A stretch of DNA of 64,000 nt from Massilia varians (GTDB lineage: Bacteria > Pseudomonadota > Gammaproteobacteria > Burkholderiales > Burkholderiaceae_D). Under the pieces are notes generated by a model, which searched no databases, was not told the DNA's origin, and saw only the letters and a program-made list of their open reading frames with translations. This document shows, piece after piece, positions 19,705-29,553 of the stretch. Every line of letters starts with the position of its first letter. Positions within the stretch are counted from its first letter, which is position 1. Made by a program: the position numbers and the translations under genes. The stretch lies in contig NZ_AP026966.1 in NCBI RefSeq assembly GCF_027923905.1, positions 3,845,001 through 3,909,000 of the forward strand, read 5' to 3'.

Positions 19705-20884
19705 CCGGATTTTGCGCAGCGCCTCTGAGTTCGCGGGCGAATTCGAGCAGCTTCGTGGTCAAATCGCCATGGGCCAGCACCTCCCCCCGCCATTCCTCCG
19801 CACGCATGGCAATGCGCGGCAATTCACCTTGCAAGTCCTGCCATGCGGCCGCGATCGGATCGATATCGATCGCGCCATTCCATCCGAGCGAGAAACGCTC
19901 GAGCGCCGGCAAGCCGGGCGCATAACGGCCGAGAAAAGCGCGCAGTTTTTTATGGTGCAGGTTCTCGTCCTGCGGATAGATGTGCCAGACAAAAGGCCGC
20001 CCCGCCCATTGGGCGCGGACAAAAGAATCCTCGCCGCGCACGAGATTCAGGTCGCAGGCCCACAGCAGCCGGTCGTAGTCGGGCTGCGGCACGAACGACA
20101 GCACGCGCACAGTGAGCGCGCCAACCGTCGCGCTGTCGCCGGCACGGGCGCCGCCTCCCATCCATGCCCGGACCGCTTCGGCGGCCACCCCTTCCGGCAC
20201 CAGGCAGGTCACGGGCCGTCCCCCTTCCGACCAGGCACGCAGCAGTGCGGCGACCGGCGCATGCGGATAGCAGAACAGCGAGACTTTCAGGCCTTGCATC
20301 TCGGCAGTACTCAGGCCGAGGCCGCCCAGGAAGGCAGCCATCGCGCGCGGGTCGGCCTGGAAGGCCAGGCGCTCCTCGTCCAGTCCGGCTTCATGCAGCA
20401 CGCCGCCGGTCTTCGCGGTAAATCCGGGGAAGAAAAAGTGCTTGGTGAGTTTCAGGCGCGGATGCATGGACGGCAGGCGGTGGCAGCCCTCGACCCACTC
20501 TTCGGCCGTCAAGCCTTCGAGGTTGAACCAGACCGGGCGCGGCGTGCGCTGCGCCATGGCGGCGACGTAGCCGGGCGGGATGTCGACCGCGAAGAATTCG
20601 ATCACGATGTCGGCGACGTCTTCCGGCACGAAAGCGCCTTCCTGGTCGCGCCAGTGGTGCACAAGCACGCCCTGCACCGTCTGCACGGCGGCGCCGGCGT
20701 CGACTTCCGGACAGATCCGGCGGAAACTGTGGAGATCGTCCACCCACAGGCTGACGTGGACGCCATGCTCGCGCCACAGCTGGCGCGCCAGGCGCCAGCA
20801 GATGCCGATGTCGCCGTAATTGTCGACGACCTTGCAGAACAGTGCGAGGGTAAGGGCTGAATCGGATGGCATGTCGATACGCAA
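19700..20884 (-). CDS. earP: EF-P arginine rhamnosyltransferase EarP
   Basis: A 394-residue GT-B fold glycosyltransferase (formerly DUF2331) that transfers rhamnose from dTDP-rhamnose to Arg32 of EF-P. The N-terminal signature FCKVVDNYGDIGICWRLARQL contains the two conserved Asp residues needed for catalysis. The C-terminal nucleotide-sugar site has LNLVRGEDSFVRAQWAGRPFVWHIYPQ, which is typical of EarP. The second in-frame Met (20872) may be the true start. It lies next to its substrate gene efp. Confidence 0.95.
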   Translation of the reverse strand: MRIDMPSDSALTLALFCKVVDNYGDIGICWRLARQLWREHGVHVSLWVDDLHSFRRICPEVDAGAAVQTVQGVLVHHWRDQEGAFVPEDVADIVIEFFAVDIPPGYVAAMAQRTPRPVWFNLEGLTAEEWVEGCHRLPSMHPRLKLTKHFFFPGFTAKTGGVLHEAGLDEERLAFQADPRAMAAFLGGLGLSTAEMQGLKVSLFCYPHAPVAALLRAWSEGGRPVTCLVPEGVAAEAVRAWMGGGARAGDSATVGALTVRVLSFVPQPDYDRLLWACDLNLVRGEDSFVRAQWAGRPFVWHIYPQDENLHHKKLRAFLGRYAPGLPALERFSLGWNGAIDIDPIAAAWQDLQGELPRIAMRAEEWRGEVLAHGDLTTKLLEFARELRGAAQNPV

Positions 20885-20900
20885 TTGCGTTGGACAAAAT

Positions 20901-20950
20901 GAAAAACCGGAGCACCTCTCCGCGCATGCGCGTTGGTCTACTCCGGTTTT
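20901..20950 (-). terminator. Terminator of the Glu/Ala tRNA operon
   Basis: AAAACCGGAG (minus strand) pairs with CTCCGGTTTT around a ~28-nt loop that itself contains a GCGCATGCGC palindrome, and a T-run follows. It lies 4 bp past the last tRNA-Glu and just upstream of earP. Confidence 0.75.
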
Positions 20951-20954
20951 ATGC

Positions 20955-21030
20955 TGGCGTCCCCACGGGGATTCGAACCCCGGTACTCACCGTGAAAGGG
21001 TGATGTCCTAGGCCTCTAGACGATGGGGAC
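20955..21030 (-). tRNA. tRNA-Glu (UUC), copy 3 of the operon
   Basis: A 76-nt cloverleaf with anticodon loop CTTTCAC (anticodon TTC), encoded CCA and T-loop GTTCGAATC. It is identical in sequence to the two other Glu copies in this cluster. Confidence 0.97.
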
Positions 21031-21100
21031 CTTGAACTGTACTTGCTGCTGTTTACTACGATTGCACCGCACCGCGGTGTCAATCATGCTGCCAAATTCT

Positions 21101-21176
21101 TGGCGTCCCCACGGGGATTCGAACCCCGGTACTCACCGTGAAAGGGTGATGTCCTAGGCCTCTAGACGATGGGGAC
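21101..21176 (-). tRNA. tRNA-Glu (UUC), copy 2
   Basis: The same 76-nt sequence as the neighbouring Glu genes, with CCA encoded. It is separated from the next tRNA gene by 70 bp of AT-richer spacer. Confidence 0.97.
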
Positions 21177-21207
21177 CCGGACTGTCAGAACTGTTGTTTT
21201 TCCTACG

Positions 21208-21283
<76 letters not shown>

Positions 21284-21348
21284 TACGGGAAAACAACATT
21301 CTAACATACTGCAACTACTTCTACTACTGCGTGCCGCTGGTTGCACGC

Positions 21349-21424
21349 TGGCGTCCCCACGGGGATTCGAACCCCGGTACTCACCGTGAAAGGGTGATGT
21401 CCTAGGCCTCTAGACGATGGGGAC
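21349..21424 (-). tRNA. tRNA-Glu (UUC), copy 1
   Basis: 76 nt with anticodon TTC and encoded CCA. In transcription order the cluster is Ala-Glu-Ala-Glu-Glu. Confidence 0.97.
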
Positions 21425-21491
21425 CTCGGAACTACCGTACTACTTTACTACCACGACCTCGATGTTGCCACATCGCTGCCGCACTCCAGAA

Positions 21492-21567
<76 letters not shown>

Positions 21568-21634
21568 TCTTTTCACACTGTCGCAAACTACTTCGACCTG
21601 CTTGTTTGCTACCGTGTGCTGCTGAAGTGCGAGC

Positions 21635-21663
21635 ATTATAGCGGAGCGCCTTGCATTTCGCAA
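21635..21663 (-). promoter_or_regulatory. Strong sigma-70 promoter of the tRNA operon
   Basis: On the minus strand: TTGCGA (21658-21663), a 17-bp spacer, and TATAAT (21635-21640). It lies between the gltX stop and the first tRNA-Ala. A 9-bp inverted repeat, GCGGAGCGC (21641-21649) and GCGCTCCGC (21685-21693), brackets the -35 box. Confidence 0.85.
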
Positions 21664-21704
21664 ATACCCATTTTGAGAAAATGCGCGCTCCGCAAAAAAA
21701 GAAT

Positions 21705-23096
21705 CTAGAGGTACTTTGCGATGCGCGTTAACACCACTTCGCGGCCGAACAATTCCAGCACCGCATCGATGGCCGGCGTCTGCAGCTGGCCGGTGACGAT
21801 CAGGCGCAGCGGCATGGCGATCTGCGGCATCTTCAGGCCGTGCGCGCCCAGCACTTCCTTGAACATGGCGGCGATCGCGGCCTTGTTCCACTCGACCGTC
21901 TTGCAGCGCTCCGCGAACGCGCCCAGCGCCGGGCGCACCGCGTCGGTCAGGTGCTGGGCCAGCAGCGCGGCATCGGGCTGCGGCTCGCGGTAGAACAGCA
22001 TGGCGGTATCGGCCAGCTCGTTGATGGTATTGGCGCGGTCCTTCACCAGCGCGATCACGGTCGGCAGGGCCGGCGCGTTCTCGAATTGCGCGCCCTCACG
22101 CTCCAGCACCGGACGGGCCAGGCCGGCCAGGCGCTCGTTGTCGGCCTGCTTGATGTAATGGTTGTTCAGCCAGGCCAGCTTCTCCGGGTTGAACTGGGCC
22201 GCCGACGCGGTCAGGTGCTCCAGGTTGAACCACTCGGTGAACTGCTCCATCGAGAAGATCTCATCGTCGCCGTGGCTCCAGCCCAGGCGCGCCAGGTAGT
22301 TCAGCATGGCTTCCGGCAGGTAGCCCTGCTCCGGATACTGCATGACGCTGACCGCGCCGTGGCGCTTGGACAGCTTCTGGCCGTCGGCGCCCAGGATCAT
22401 CGGCAAGTGGCCGTACTGCGGCAGCTCGGCGCCGAGCGCGCGCAGGATGTTGATCTGGCGCGGGGTGTTGTTCACGTGGTCATCGCCGCGCAGCACGTGG
22501 GTGATCTTCATGTCCCAGTCATCCACCGAGACGCAGAAGTTATAGGTCGGGGTGCCGTCCAGGCGCGCGATGATCAGGTCGTCGAGCTCCTTGTTGGCGA
22601 TGGTGATCGGGCCCTTGACCACGTCGTGCCAGGTCACTTCGCCGTCGAGTGGATTCTTGAAGCGCACCACCGGCTTGACGCCGGCCGGCACTGGCGGCAG
22701 GGTCTTGCCCGGCTCCGGACGCCAGGTGCCGTCGTAGCGCGGCTTTTCGCCGCTTGCCCTCATGCGCTCGCGCATCGCCTCGACTTCTTCCGGCGAGCAG
22801 TAGCACAGGTAGGCAGTGCCCTGCTCCAGCATCGAGGCGACCACCTCGCGGTAGCGGTCCATGCGCTGCATCTGGTAGAACGGGCCTTCGTCGTGCGACA
22901 GGCCGAGCCACTGCATGCCGTCCAGGATCGCCTGCACCGCTTCCGGCGTCGAGCGTTCCAGGTCGGTGTCTTCGATGCGCAGGATGAAGCTGCCGCCGAA
23001 GTGGCGTGCGTAGGCCCAGGAATACAGCGCGGTGCGGGCGCCGCCCAGGTGGAGGTAGCCGGTCGGGCTGGGTGCAAAACGGGTGCGGACGGTCAT
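21705..23096 (-). CDS. gltX: Glutamate--tRNA ligase
   Basis: A 463-residue class I aminoacyl-tRNA synthetase that charges tRNA-Glu. The HIGH-type motif is [12 protein letters not shown] at residues 8-19 and the KMSKS-type motif is KLSKRHG near residue 240. [10 protein letters not shown] and the C-terminal anticodon-binding helical domain are complete. The ATG at 23096 gives the standard start [13 protein letters not shown]. Three tRNA-Glu genes lie directly downstream on the same strand, but with their own promoter. Confidence 0.97.
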   Translation of the reverse strand: MTVRTRFAPSPTGYLHLGGARTALYSWAYARHFGGSFILRIEDTDLERSTPEAVQAILDGMQWLGLSHDEGPFYQMQRMDRYREVVASMLEQGTAYLCYCSPEEVEAMRERMRASGEKPRYDGTWRPEPGKTLPPVPAGVKPVVRFKNPLDGEVTWHDVVKGPITIANKELDDLIIARLDGTPTYNFCVSVDDWDMKITHVLRGDDHVNNTPRQINILRALGAELPQYGHLPMILGADGQKLSKRHGAVSVMQYPEQGYLPEAMLNYLARLGWSHGDDEIFSMEQFTEWFNLEHLTASAAQFNPEKLAWLNNHYIKQADNERLAGLARPVLEREGAQFENAPALPTVIALVKDRANTINELADTAMLFYREPQPDAALLAQHLTDAVRPALGAFAERCKTVEWNKAAIAAMFKEVLGAHGLKMPQIAMPLRLIVTGQLQTPAIDAVLELFGREVVLTRIAKYL

Positions 23097-23176
23097 GTCT
23101 GGATGCAAGAAAGGTAAAGGAGTTATTTTACCCCGCCGTCCCTGGCTCACGCACCCATGCGCGCACCCGCCCTGCT

Positions 23177-24517
23177 TCAGGCCGGCGTGGACGGCTGCAG
23201 CAGCGGACGCGGCGCTGCCAGCGCGCGCCGCGCCGCCTCGGCCAGCTGACGCGCCGCACGCCGGATCTGGGCCGGCGTATGCTGGGCCATCAACTGCAGG
23301 CGCAGGCGCGCCGCGCCGAGGGGCACGCCGGGGAATTCCATCGGGTTGACGAATACCTGCCGGCGCGCCAGCAGCATGCCGGCGATCCGCGTGGCCGATT
23401 CGGGACCCAGCAACAGCGGAACGATCGGCGACGGCTTGCCCAGGCAGCGCAAGCCCTCCTCCTGCAGCAGCGCGCGCAGCTCGACCGCGTTGCGCATCAG
23501 GTCGGCGCGCAGGCGCTCGCCTTCCTCGCCGGTCGCGATGCGCAGACACTCCAGCACGGTGGCGGCCTGCACCGGCGACAGCGCGTTCGAGAACATGTGC
23601 GGCCCCGCAAACAGCTGCAACTGGCGCCGCACGCTGCGTTCCGAGCAGGCCACGAAGCCGCCGTTCGAGGCGAAGGTCTTGGAAAAGGCGCCCATCACGA
23701 TGTCGATCTTGCCCAGCATCCCCTGGGCGCCGATCACGCCGGTACCGCCCGGCCCCACGGCCCCGAGGTCGTGCGCCACGTCCACCAGCAGGGTCGCGCG
23801 GTACTCGCGGCACAGGTACTGCATCAGCGGCAGGTCGGGACTGTCCGCATCCATGCTGAACAGGCCTTCGGTGATGACCAGGATCGCACCGTTGGCATCC
23901 ACCGCGCGCAGCCCGGCCAGCAGTTCGCGCAGGTGGTCGCAGTCGTTGTGGCGGAAGGCTGCGACGTTGCGGGTGGCCGCGTGCGCGCCCTGGCGCAGCG
24001 AGGCATGGGCCAGGGCGTCGATCACCACATGGTCGCTGCCGTGCACCAGGGCGGTCACGGCGCCGAAGGCCGCGCCCCAGCCGGTCGGAAACAACACCAC
24101 GTGGCCGCAGTCCAGCAGTTGGCCGATCGCCTCCTCCAGCGCGCCCGAATAGCGGCTGTTGCCGAGCAGGACGGCCGAGCCGGCGCTGTGCGGCCCGCAT
24201 TCGGCCATCACGCGCATGGCCGCGTCGATGACGGCCGGGTGGGCGGCCAGCGACAGGTAATCCTGGGAGGCGAAGTTGATGCCCTGGCGGCGCTCGACGG
24301 TGGCCAGCGGCGCCGGCGGGCCGTCCAGGGTGCGGCCATAGGGCCAGACGCCATGGCGGGCGCGCAGCGCGCACCACGCGTCGAGCGGCGCGGCGCGGCG
24401 CAGCAGGTCGCGTCCGCGCGGCTGGCGGAACAGGGCGACGTTGCCGCCCAGCGCGCCCGAAGCGGCCAGCGCGTCGAGGTCGTGGGCGGGATCAAAGGGA
24501 ATCGGTTCATTCAGCAC
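23177..24517 (-). CDS. Alpha-oxoamine synthase family PLP enzyme (BioF/KBL-like)
   Basis: A 446-residue fold-type I PLP enzyme of the group that joins an amino acid to an acyl-CoA (8-amino-7-oxononanoate synthase, 2-amino-3-ketobutyrate ligase, serine palmitoyltransferase). Visible features are [13 protein letters not shown], the FRHND substrate loop, [11 protein letters not shown], and the PLP lysine in [16 protein letters not shown]. The segment [18 protein letters not shown] differs from the GSGGSR motif of true BioF, and no other biotin genes are nearby, so a different product is likely. The GTG at 24517 is chosen because CCGGAGG sits 5 bp upstream; an ATG at 24553 lacks a ribosome-binding site. 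Confidence 0.75.
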   Translation of the reverse strand: MLNEPIPFDPAHDLDALAASGALGGNVALFRQPRGRDLLRRAAPLDAWCALRARHGVWPYGRTLDGPPAPLATVERRQGINFASQDYLSLAAHPAVIDAAMRVMAECGPHSAGSAVLLGNSRYSGALEEAIGQLLDCGHVVLFPTGWGAAFGAVTALVHGSDHVVIDALAHASLRQGAHAATRNVAAFRHNDCDHLRELLAGLRAVDANGAILVITEGLFSMDADSPDLPLMQYLCREYRATLLVDVAHDLGAVGPGGTGVIGAQGMLGKIDIVMGAFSKTFASNGGFVACSERSVRRQLQLFAGPHMFSNALSPVQAATVLECLRIATGEEGERLRADLMRNAVELRALLQEEGLRCLGKPSPIVPLLLGPESATRIAGMLLARRQVFVNPMEFPGVPLGAARLRLQLMAQHTPAQIRRAARQLAEAARRALAAPRPLLQPSTPA

Positions 24518-24566
24518 GGCATCCTCCGGTACAAGAGATGAGCGGACAAGCATTACGGGCGGGAAT

Positions 24567-27143
24567 TCAAGCCGGCAGGGGGAGCGCGTCCTCGACCTGG
24601 CGTGCCAGCATCGCCGCCACCTCGGCGGGCGGCAGCGGGCGGGCAAAGTAATACCCCTGGGCGCAATCGCAACCCATCGCGCACAGGTCGGCCAGCTGCT
24701 CGGGCGTCTCGACCGCCTCGGCGATCACGCTCAGGCCGAGCCGGTGCGCCATCGACACGATGGCCTCGGCGATCGCGTACGAGCGGGCGCCGGGCTTGCC
24801 GGCGCCGGCGGCGCCCAGCCGGCGCACGAACAGGCCGTCCATCTTGAGGATGTCGATCGGCAGTTCGGACAGGTAGTTCAGGCTCGAGTAGCCGGTGCCG
24901 AAGTCGTCGATCGACACCACCACCCCGGCCTGGCGCAGCCCGCTCATCAAGGCGCAGTTCCCGGCCAGGTCCTCGATCAGCATGCCCTCGGTGATCTCCA
25001 GGTCGAGGCAGCGCGCCGGCATCCCGGTTTCACACAGGATCGCCAGCACCCGCGCCGCCAGCCCGGGCTCCTTGAGCTGGCGCGCGGACAGGTTGACCGC
25101 GGTCTTGATCTCCGGGAGGCCGCTGGCGCGCCAGGCGCGGTTCTGCAGACAGGCGGTGCGCAGCGCCCAGTCGCCGATCGGGACGATCATGCCGGTCTCC
25201 TCGGCCAGCGGAATGAAACGGCTGGGCGCGACCCGTCCATAGACCGGATGCTGCCAGCGCAGCAGGGCCTCGACGCCGACCACGCGGCGCGTGGCCAGGT
25301 CGATCTGCGGCTGGTATTCCAGGAACAACTGGCCCTGCGCGAGGGCGTCGCGCAGGCCGTTCTTGAGGGCCAGGCGCTCGCTCTGCGGCTGCACCGTGTC
25401 GCCGGAGTAGACCTGGACGCTGTTCTCGCCCCAGTGCTTGGCGCCGCGCATGGCGATGTCGGCGCGCTTGAGCAGGGCGTCGAGGTCGCAGTCGGCCGCC
25501 GGATACAGGGCCACGCCCACCGCCAGCGTGACGAAGCACTCGCGCCCCGCCACGCTCAGCGGCAGGCCGAAGCGGTCGAGGATTTTCTCGGCCACCACCT
25601 GGGCGTCGGATTCGAAGCTCAGGTCTTCCAGCAGCGCGATGAATTCGTCGCCGCCCCAGCGCGCCACCGTGTCGGAATCGCGCAGGCAGCGCCGGATCGC
25701 GGCGCCGGCCTGGGCCAGGAGCTCGTCGCCGGCTTCGTAGCCGAATTCGTCGTTGATCTCCTTGAAGCCGTTGATGTTCAGGAGCAGCAGGGCCACCGGG
25801 CGGCGGTTGCGGTTGGCGCGGTCCATGGCGTGGCGCAGGCGGTCGCGCAGCAGGTTCCGGTTGAGCAGGCCGGTGAGCTGGTCGCACTGGGCGCCCGGTC
25901 CGGCATCGCGCAAGCGCGCGGCGCCCGGCCTCGCGCCAAGTCCGTGCGCCGCGCCCTGCTCCGGCGCCGGCTTGGGCAGCACCGGCAGGCGCTCGTCCTC
26001 GTCGTGGCAATGGACCCGGTTGCGCCCCAGCGACTTGGCCACGTACAGCGCCTCGTCGGCGCGCGCGATGGCCTGGGCCACGGCCTCGCCGAGCCGGTAT
26101 TCGACCACGCCGACCGATACCGTGAGGCTGATCCCGCTGCCGCCCGTCTCGGCGCCGCGCAAGCTGAGGCCGGCGATCACGCGCCGCACCCGCTCGGCCA
26201 GCACCAGCGCGTCCGGCACCGGGGTCTCGGGCAGCATCAAGAGGAATTCCTCGCCGCCGTAGCGCCCGAATGCATCGGTGCCGCGCACCTGCCCCTGCAC
26301 CGCCTCGGCGAAGCGGCGCAGCACCAGGTCGCCGGCTGCGTGCCCATAGGTGTCGTTGATGCGCTTGAAGACGTCGATGTCGAACAGGCACAGGCAGAAC
26401 GGGCGGCCATTGCGGTCGGCGCGCTCCTTTTCGCGGTCGATCAGGCGGAGCAGGAAGCGGCGGTTGTGGCTGCCGGTGAGCTCATCGCGGATCGCCAGTT
26501 CGTTGATGGTGGCCAGGGCGCGCTGCAGCTTGACGAAGCCCTCGGTCTTGGTCAGTTCGAACAGCAGCACGAACACCAGCACCACGACATACAGGCCGAG
26601 GTTGCAGATCAGGTGCAGCAAGGGCATGTCGAGGCTCGGGGCGGGCGCCGCCGCCAGGCCGAAGGCGCTCACGCCCCAGATCGCGGCGGCGGCGGCGCAG
26701 CTCACCGCCAGCCAGAACACGCCGCTGGCCACGCCGCCGAGGAACATCGCCACCACCGGCGCGGTGATCAGCCAGCTGGCCGTGGGGGCATGGATGCCGC
26801 CCAGGTGCCAGGTCAGCCAGGTGAAATTGAAGAACAGCGCGCACAGGAACAGTTCGCGCGCCAGGGCGATGCTGCCGGTCAGTCGCAGCAGCGGGGGCGC
26901 CATCAGCATGAGCAGGCAGCAGGCCAGGATCTCGGCGGCCGCCAGCGGCAGGCCCAGCTTCCAGTAGGCCAGCGCGTACAGCGGGCCGGCGGTGGCCGCC
27001 ATCAGGGCCGCGCCCACCACGTTCTCGGCACGCGCCAGCACGGTCGCATCCTGGCGCAGCCTGGCCGGCACGAACAGGTGAGCCGCGTCCAGGTAACGCC
27101 TGCGCCACCGCTGTCTGCTGTTATCGCTCATCAAGCATCCCAT
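24567..27143 (-). CDS. Membrane GGDEF-GGDEF-EAL cyclic-di-GMP signalling protein
   Basis: An 858-residue inner-membrane protein. The N-terminal ~190 residues hold about six hydrophobic helices. A first GGDEF domain has RYGGEEF near residue 295, with RGTD (inhibitory RxxD site) five residues upstream. A second GGDEF domain has RWGGDEF near residue 495, with RDSD upstream. A C-terminal EAL domain has EALLRWQHP (about 623), NLSARQL, LEITE, DDFGTGYSSL, ILKMDG, AEAVET and QGYYFARPL. All catalytic residues of the EAL domain and both GGDEF signatures are kept, so both synthesis and breakdown of c-di-GMP are possible. A second Met at 27131 could be the start. Confidence 0.9.
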   Translation of the reverse strand: MGCLMSDNSRQRWRRRYLDAAHLFVPARLRQDATVLARAENVVGAALMAATAGPLYALAYWKLGLPLAAAEILACCLLMLMAPPLLRLTGSIALARELFLCALFFNFTWLTWHLGGIHAPTASWLITAPVVAMFLGGVASGVFWLAVSCAAAAAIWGVSAFGLAAAPAPSLDMPLLHLICNLGLYVVVLVFVLLFELTKTEGFVKLQRALATINELAIRDELTGSHNRRFLLRLIDREKERADRNGRPFCLCLFDIDVFKRINDTYGHAAGDLVLRRFAEAVQGQVRGTDAFGRYGGEEFLLMLPETPVPDALVLAERVRRVIAGLSLRGAETGGSGISLTVSVGVVEYRLGEAVAQAIARADEALYVAKSLGRNRVHCHDEDERLPVLPKPAPEQGAAHGLGARPGAARLRDAGPGAQCDQLTGLLNRNLLRDRLRHAMDRANRNRRPVALLLLNINGFKEINDEFGYEAGDELLAQAGAAIRRCLRDSDTVARWGGDEFIALLEDLSFESDAQVVAEKILDRFGLPLSVAGRECFVTLAVGVALYPAADCDLDALLKRADIAMRGAKHWGENSVQVYSGDTVQPQSERLALKNGLRDALAQGQLFLEYQPQIDLATRRVVGVEALLRWQHPVYGRVAPSRFIPLAEETGMIVPIGDWALRTACLQNRAWRASGLPEIKTAVNLSARQLKEPGLAARVLAILCETGMPARCLDLEITEGMLIEDLAGNCALMSGLRQAGVVVSIDDFGTGYSSLNYLSELPIDILKMDGLFVRRLGAAGAGKPGARSYAIAEAIVSMAHRLGLSVIAEAVETPEQLADLCAMGCDCAQGYYFARPLPPAEVAAMLARQVEDALPLPA

Positions 27144-27271
27144 GCACCACGCTCCAAACTCCGAGTGTAGGCAGGAAGATTCCTGTGAACTTTATTTTCG
27201 AACAGAAAGTTGCTGGAAATCCGCGCGGCAGCGCCGTATTAGACGAGCAAGGACGTGTGAATGAACGGCGC

Positions 27272-28291
27272 TCAAGCCCGGCGCAGGGCGATCGTGCGCC
27301 CGGCCCGCGCGCGCAGCTGGCCGCAGCCGCCGTCGACGTTCTGCCCGGCCGAATCGCGCAGCTTGGTCAGCACGCCGCGAGCGTGCAGGCTGGCGGCGAT
27401 CGCGCGGGCGCGCTCCCAGCTCGGCCGGCGAAATGCCAGGTCGGGCACGGCGTTATAGGGAATCATGTTGAGGATGGCGTACTTGCCGCGCAGGAGCGCC
27501 ACGATGCCGTCCAGTTCGTCGGGGCCGTCGTTCACGCCCTCCAACAGCGTCCACTGGTACTGGACCGGATAGCCGGTCAGGCGCGCATAGCGCTCGCCGT
27601 GCTCGACCAGCGCTGAGGGCGCCAGGCGCGGCGCGCGCGGCAGCAGCTCGGCGCGCAACGGCGCCTTGGTGGTGTGCAGTGACAGCGCCAGCGCCGGTTT
27701 CACGCGCGCGTCCAGCAAGCGCTCGAAGGCGCGCAGGTCGCCGACGGTCGAAAACACCAGGTTCTTGTGCGCGATGCCGGCCTCGATGCCGAGCAGCTCG
27801 ATCGCTTCCAGCACGTTGTCGAGGTTGTGGGCCGGCTCGCCCATGCCCATGAAGACCACCTTCTTCACCGGCCGGCGCGAGCGCGCCAGCACCACCTGGG
27901 CCACGATCTCGCCGCTGGTCACCTGGCGCAACAGGCCGTCGCGGCCGGTCATGCAGAACTGGCAGCCGACCGCGCAGCCGACCTGGCTCGAGACGCACAC
28001 GCCGTCGCGCGGCAGCAGCACCGATTCGACCATCTGGCCATCGCTCAAGCCCACCAGCAGGCGTTCGGAGCCGTCCTCGCCCGGGTGGCTGGAGACCAGC
28101 CGCACCAGGCCGGCCAGTTTGGCGTCCAGCCCGGGCAAGGCTGCACGCACCGGTTTGGGGAGGAAATCGGAGGCCGGACGGCGCCCGCGCTCGTGGGCGG
28201 CGCCCTGCACCCAGTCGCGCAGCACGCGCTCCTGGTGCAGCGGCAGCGCGCCCAGCAGGGCCAGGCGCTCGCGGATGCTGGACACGCGCAT
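27272..28291 (-). CDS. RlmN-family radical SAM RNA methyltransferase
   Basis: A 339-residue radical SAM protein of the RlmN/Cfr family, which methylates C2 or C8 of adenine in 23S rRNA. The 4Fe-4S motif is CAVGCQFC at residues 106-113, GMGEPAHNLDNV follows, and the C-terminal methyl-carrying Cys lies in DGGCGQL. It is shorter than E. coli RlmN (384) and lacks the usual N-terminal part, so it may be a paralogue rather than the housekeeping enzyme. No Shine-Dalgarno sequence precedes the ATG, which abuts an AT-rich palindrome (28294-28315). Mrp lies immediately upstream. Confidence 0.85.
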   Translation of the reverse strand: MRVSSIRERLALLGALPLHQERVLRDWVQGAAHERGRRPASDFLPKPVRAALPGLDAKLAGLVRLVSSHPGEDGSERLLVGLSDGQMVESVLLPRDGVCVSSQVGCAVGCQFCMTGRDGLLRQVTSGEIVAQVVLARSRRPVKKVVFMGMGEPAHNLDNVLEAIELLGIEAGIAHKNLVFSTVGDLRAFERLLDARVKPALALSLHTTKAPLRAELLPRAPRLAPSALVEHGERYARLTGYPVQYQWTLLEGVNDGPDELDGIVALLRGKYAILNMIPYNAVPDLAFRRPSWERARAIAASLHARGVLTKLRDSAGQNVDGGCGQLRARAGRTIALRRA

Positions 28292-28293
28292 GT

Positions 28294-28315
28294 TTTTTTA
28301 CCAGTTGGTAAAAAA
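28294..28315. repeat. 22-bp perfect palindrome between mrp and the rlmN-like gene
   Basis: TTTTTTACCA and TGGTAAAAAA flank a 2-bp centre. In either direction the 3' arm is A-rich, so this is not a normal intrinsic terminator. It could be an operator or an RNA structure next to the rlmN-like start codon. Confidence 0.7.
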
Positions 28316-29404
28316 TCAGTCGTTCTTGACGACGATGCTCGGGAACTTGCTGCTCATGTCCTTGGCCTTTTCGGCGACCTTGACGGCGACCTTGCGTGCG
28401 ATCTCCTTGTACACGCTCGCGACCGGACCGTCCGGATCGGCCACCACGGTGGGGCGGCCGGAATCGGTCTGCTCGCGGATCGACAGGTTCAGCGGCAGCT
28501 TGCCGAGGAACTCGACGCCGAAGTCGCGGCACATCTTCTCGCCGCCGCCGGCCCCGAAGATCTCCTCGTGGTGGCCGCAGTTGGAGCAGATGTGGGTGCT
28601 CATGTTCTCGACCACGCCGATGATCGGGATGCCGACCTTCTCGAACATCTTGAGCCCCTTGCGCGCGTCCAGCAGGGCGATGTCCTGCGGGGTGGTGACG
28701 ATGACGGCGCCGGTGACCGGCACCTTCTGCGACAGGGTCAGCTGGATGTCGCCGGTACCCGGCGGCATGTCGACGATCAGGTAGTCGAGGTCGCGCCAGT
28801 TGGTCTGCTCCAGCAGCTGCTGCAGCGCGCCGGTGACCATCGGGCCGCGCCAGACCATCGGCTCGTCCGGGTCGATCATGAAGCCGATCGAGGACACCTG
28901 CACGCCGTGGTTCTCGAGCGGTTCCATGGTCTTGCCGTCGCGGCTCTCGGGACGGGCGTTAATCCCCAACATCATCGGCTGCGAAGGGCCGTAAATATCC
29001 GCGTCCAGGATGCCGACGCTGGCGCCCTCAAGCGACAGGGCCAACGCCAGGTTGACGGCGGTGGTCGACTTGCCCACGCCGCCCTTGCCCGAGGCGACCG
29101 CGATGATGTTCTTCACGTTCGGCATAACCTTCAGGCCGCGCTGGACCGCGTGCGACAGGATCCTGGTGGTCACCTTGGCCGTCACGCTGCCCACGCCGGG
29201 CAGCGCCTTGACGCCGGCCACAACGCTGTCGCGGATGCTTGCCAGCTGGCTGGCCGCCGGATAGCCCAGCTCGACGTCGAAGGCGACGTCATTACCGCTG
29301 AGCTTGATGTTCTTGATGGATCTGGAAGAAACGAAGTCCTTCCCGGTATTCGGATCGATGACCGCCGACAATGCTGCTTTGACATCGTTCTCAGTGATGC
29401 TCAT
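28316..29404 (-). CDS. apbC: Iron-sulfur cluster carrier protein Mrp/ApbC
   Basis: A 362-residue P-loop NTPase that carries and transfers Fe-S clusters. It has an N-terminal MIP18/DUF59 domain (residues 1-85), a deviant Walker A GKGGVGKST near residue 107, DADIYGPSQP, DMPPGTGD, and the cluster-binding CSNC near residue 270. The ATG at 29404 has GGAG six bases upstream; an in-frame TTG 12 bp further upstream is less likely. It is divergent from metG, an arrangement common in proteobacteria. Confidence 0.95.
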   Translation of the reverse strand: MSITENDVKAALSAVIDPNTGKDFVSSRSIKNIKLSGNDVAFDVELGYPAASQLASIRDSVVAGVKALPGVGSVTAKVTTRILSHAVQRGLKVMPNVKNIIAVASGKGGVGKSTTAVNLALALSLEGASVGILDADIYGPSQPMMLGINARPESRDGKTMEPLENHGVQVSSIGFMIDPDEPMVWRGPMVTGALQQLLEQTNWRDLDYLIVDMPPGTGDIQLTLSQKVPVTGAVIVTTPQDIALLDARKGLKMFEKVGIPIIGVVENMSTHICSNCGHHEEIFGAGGGEKMCRDFGVEFLGKLPLNLSIREQTDSGRPTVVADPDGPVASVYKEIARKVAVKVAEKAKDMSSKFPSIVVKND

Positions 29405-29553
29405 GTGTTTCTCCAATGTGATGGGGCGAAGTGTAGCGCAAAACGGCGGCGGCTTCTTGTTGCTTTGGCAAATGCGGGCCGTCGCTGCTGCGCATGCACA
29501 GGCTTCCGCTGTTAAAATGCTTCTTTCCCAAAACCTAAAGCGCTTCGACCACC

